A stretch of DNA of 64,000 nt from Corynebacterium striatum ATCC 6940 (GTDB lineage: Bacteria; Actinomycetota; Actinomycetes; Mycobacteriales; Mycobacteriaceae), in assembly GCF_000159135.1 (NCBI RefSeq), contig NZ_GG667531.1, forward strand, positions 1 to 64,000, written 5' to 3'. Positions within the stretch are counted from its first letter, which is position 1. Each line of letters begins with the position of its first letter. The notes under the pieces were generated by a model that saw only the letters and a program-made list of their open reading frames with translations, searched no databases and was not told the DNA's origin. Made by a program: the position numbers and the translations under genes. Below, one piece after another: positions 61,809 through 64,000 of the stretch.

Positions 61809-63503
61809 ATGAATGCTGATGGAACTTACGGGCTGAGGTCTCGTGAAGCAAGTTCCGCCGTAGCCAAAATGCATGCGGCCAGCGCGCATGCGCGGGCACG
61901 GGCGGCAGCGGTGGCCGCTGCTAATGCCTGGGAAGATGATCTGACCGTTCGTACCGACAGCGGCTGGGTGCGCGGCAGTCTTGAGGAGGATCTGCGCACC
62001 GATCGCCCTATCTCCTCCCCGGTGCGCTCCTGGCGTGGTCTTCCCTTTGGCGCGGATACGGGTGGCGCCAACCGGTTTATGCCTGCTCAAAAAGTGGCGC
62101 CTTGGGAAGGCGTGCGGGAGTGCAAACAGTTCGGGGCTGTGGCTCCACAACCCATTTATTCTTGGCAGGACCGCGTCGAAGGCTCCGAAGACTGCCTTCA
62201 CTTAGACGTGGTGCGCCCCAATAATGATGAGAAGCTGCCCGTGGTGGTCTACCTGCACGGGGGAAGTTTTATTGTGGGTTCTTCGCACATGTTGATGTTG
62301 CGGGGCTTCGAGTTGGCCGCGCAGATGGGCGTTGTTTACGTTTCCGTCAACTTCCGCTTGGGCGCATTGGGTTACCTGGATTTGCGTAGCCTGGGCGGGG
62401 AGTGCACGGCAAATCCTGCGGTTTCGGATCAGCTCTTGGCGTTGCAGTGGGTCAAACGCAATATTGCGGCTTTTGGCGGCGATCCTGAAAACATCACGTT
62501 GATGGGGGAGTCAGCTGGCGGTGCTGCGGTTTTGACACTGATGACGGTTCCGCGGGCTGAGGGATTGTTCAATCGTGCCATTGCGCAGTCGCCCCCTATT
62601 GGTATGTTGCATTCGCGCACGCAGTCGACGTTCTGGGCGCGAGAATTGGTATCGCGCATGGCATTACCGCGGGCGACGAGCGTCGATGACTTGCGCACCC
62701 ACGATTTCGGCGACATCGTGCGGGCCGGCCAATCCATGATGTGGCGTGCGGGCGAGCTTTTCCATTTGAACTCCTGCTACGCCCCCACAGTGGATGGCGA
62801 CCTCATTCCGCAGCATCCGCTTTTGGCCTTTGAAGAGGGCAAGCAAATTCAGGTCCCGCTGTTGGTGGGCACGAACTCGGATGAGGCCAGCTTCGGCAAG
62901 TTCCTGTACCAGCGTCAAAGTGCTCGGCAGCGTGCGGCACTGCGGCTTTTGGCTTCCTTCGATGAAGTGAACGCGCCGGCGGTGGTCAAGGCTTATGGTG
63001 GGGCGATTGCGCGTAAGGACTTTGCGCACTTGCTTACCGACGCCCTGTTCTGGGCGCCCACCGTTCGCGTTGCGGATGCGCATTCCCGCACGAACAACAC
63101 GTGGATGTACCGCTTCGACTTTGCACCGACGGCGTTGCGATGGCTGGGGTTGGGAGCGATGCACTCGATGGAGCTTTCCAACATCTTCGGCGACCCGGGG
63201 GCGTCCCGAGTTTCGGCTCTGACTCGAATGGGAGATAGCTCACTAATGGATGGCATGACGGAGTTGATGCAGTCTCAGTGGTCCTCGTTCATTCGCACGG
63301 GCAAGCCGCACGAGGATTGGCCGGTGTATGCATCGCCGCAGCGTAACACGATGATTTTTGACTCCGAGCCGCGAGTGGTTCAGGCGCCTTGTGAGAGGCG
63401 TCGCCAAGCATGGGAAAACTACAACATGTTGGAGTGGGGAAGCGGGCGCCCGGAACTGCTTTCTGCCCTGGGCTTCATAACGGAGGCGCTGGAGAACAGG
63501 TAG
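61809..63503 (+). CDS. Type B carboxylesterase
   Basis: 564-aa alpha/beta-hydrolase. Nucleophile elbow GESAGGAA with catalytic Ser (about residue 238), oxyanion motif YLHGGSF, SEDCLHLDVVRP signature of type B esterases, and GTNSDEASFG with a later His in the SNIFGDP region. The first 50 residues are Ala/Arg-rich without a clear signal peptide, so it is probably cytoplasmic or cell-associated. Natural ester substrate unknown. Confidence 0.9.
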   Translation: MNADGTYGLRSREASSAVAKMHAASAHARARAAAVAAANAWEDDLTVRTDSGWVRGSLEEDLRTDRPISSPVRSWRGLPFGADTGGANRFMPAQKVAPWEGVRECKQFGAVAPQPIYSWQDRVEGSEDCLHLDVVRPNNDEKLPVVVYLHGGSFIVGSSHMLMLRGFELAAQMGVVYVSVNFRLGALGYLDLRSLGGECTANPAVSDQLLALQWVKRNIAAFGGDPENITLMGESAGGAAVLTLMTVPRAEGLFNRAIAQSPPIGMLHSRTQSTFWARELVSRMALPRATSVDDLRTHDFGDIVRAGQSMMWRAGELFHLNSCYAPTVDGDLIPQHPLLAFEEGKQIQVPLLVGTNSDEASFGKFLYQRQSARQRAALRLLASFDEVNAPAVVKAYGGAIARKDFAHLLTDALFWAPTVRVADAHSRTNNTWMYRFDFAPTALRWLGLGAMHSMELSNIFGDPGASRVSALTRMGDSSLMDGMTELMQSQWSSFIRTGKPHEDWPVYASPQRNTMIFDSEPRVVQAPCERRRQAWENYNMLEWGSGRPELLSALGFITEALENR

Positions 63504-63510
63504 GATCTGA

Positions 63511-63564
63511 ATGGCCTTGGCGTTTGCCTTGGTGACCAACTGCCACATGGATGGATTGCACTAA
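63511..63564 (+). CDS. Possible 17-aa coupling peptide
   Basis: ATG with AGGATCT just upstream opens 17 codons (ALAFALVTNC, then HMDGLH) ending TAA that shares its last A with the ATG of the next gene (TAATG). No RBS of its own precedes the next gene, so termination-reinitiation at this stop could drive it. Chance cannot be excluded. Confidence 0.25.
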   Translation: MALAFALVTNCHMDGLH

Positions 63565-64000
63565 TGAGCTTTTTCGAAGATATCGCTTCCGCGTTGGACG
63601 CTGAGGGGATTGAGTCCCGCGTCAATGATGACGTGATGTTTGTGCCCATTACCTCAGACCTTGAAATTCAGTTTGTGGAAATTGACCCTATCTTGCCAGC
63701 TGCGAACGTCTACATTGCGGCGGCGGATGTGGATGAAGATGATGAAGACTTCGAGGCGGTTTTAGTCTCGGTGGCCTTCTCTGTGGATGACGCTGTTGAG
63801 GCTGTGGCCAAGCACATCGCTACTGACCAAGTAGTAACTGTGTTACGTGACCTTTTGGAAGGCACGGACGAGCGCATTACTGATCTAGAATTTGTGCAGG
63901 ACGAGTTCAACCCCAACTTGGTTGTGGCTGAGGTTGCAAATGACTCTGAACTGCGTGTTCTGGTGGAAACTGTGGACGGTGTTCCTTCCGCGATTGTCCG
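63564..64000 (+). CDS. Acidic uncharacterised protein, cut by the window end
   Basis: At least 145 residues, open to the last base. Very acidic (AAADVDEDDEDFEAVLVSV), with alternating strand-helix pattern (EIQFVEIDPILPAANVYI) reminiscent of small YbjN- or SseB-like folds. No family is recognised. Start chosen at the ATG overlapping the small upstream frame; it lies 61 bp after the esterase gene. Confidence 0.6.
   Translation, partial: MSFFEDIASALDAEGIESRVNDDVMFVPITSDLEIQFVEIDPILPAANVYIAAADVDEDDEDFEAVLVSVAFSVDDAVEAVAKHIATDQVVTVLRDLLEGTDERITDLEFVQDEFNPNLVVAEVANDSELRVLVETVDGVPSAIV

Noticed and set aside
1-64000. CRISPR arrays, insertion sequences, prophage genes, rRNA operons
   Set aside because: No spaced direct repeats, transposase or integrase motifs, phage structural genes or rRNA sequence were seen on either strand.

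Overview
The window is a Corynebacterium-type chromosome segment. The evidence is mycolata gene content (LpqW, MshB, GpgS, a fused E2-E1 OdhA, FdxC with DapC), frequent leaderless starts, a GlxR-like operator and a Zur-like operator. No insertion sequence, phage gene or CRISPR array was seen. The species cannot be named from the sequence alone. || 1-12.7 kb is accessory and metal-related. It opens with a yybP-ykoY manganese riboswitch controlling a CDF metal exporter through a visible 12-nt anti-ribosome-binding-site pairing. Next come a succinate-semialdehyde dehydrogenase, two adjacent decayed pseudogenes (alanine racemase/D-threonine aldolase-like, then FAD-linked lactone oxidase-like), a COG0523 GTPase under a Zur-type operator, an MFS transporter, an unrecognised cluster with ankyrin and pentapeptide repeats, a dicarboxylate/glutamate symporter, an orphan HTH regulator and a lipoate ligase. 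|| 12.8-23.1 kb is a nearly self-contained selenocysteine island: a formate dehydrogenase alpha subunit with an in-frame UGA (codon 189) and a SECIS-like hairpin, its iron-sulfur and NrfD-like membrane subunits, a truncated TusA-like remnant, selD, a 95-nt tRNA-Sec (anticodon UCA), selA and selB. SelD makes selenophosphate, SelA converts Ser-tRNA(Sec) to Sec-tRNA(Sec), and SelB delivers it to the UGA in the fdh message. || 23.1-29 kb holds a lipoprotein, a proline-rich repeat protein, a ZIP transporter, and DUF808 and DUF402 proteins with a secreted neighbour. || 29-64 kb follows a gene order I recall from Mycobacterium tuberculosis (about Rv1156 to Rv1249): typA, lpqW, mshB, a small membrane protein, fdxC, dapC, dapD, dapE, LOG protein, folP2, gpgS, DivIVA-like protein, DUF3117, glgA/glgC, O-methyltransferase, sigE, anti-sigma factor, tatB, mrp, odhA. 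This backbone carries lysine/peptidoglycan precursor synthesis, mycothiol, glycogen and methylglucose-lipopolysaccharide precursors, envelope stress control and the TCA cycle. Local additions are an AbiEi/DUF559-type gene bracketed by two copies of a hairpin repeat, two paralogous amino-acid permeases flanking dapD, a frameshifted lipoprotein, and a GH32-like protein beside glgA that lacks the family's catalytic aspartate.
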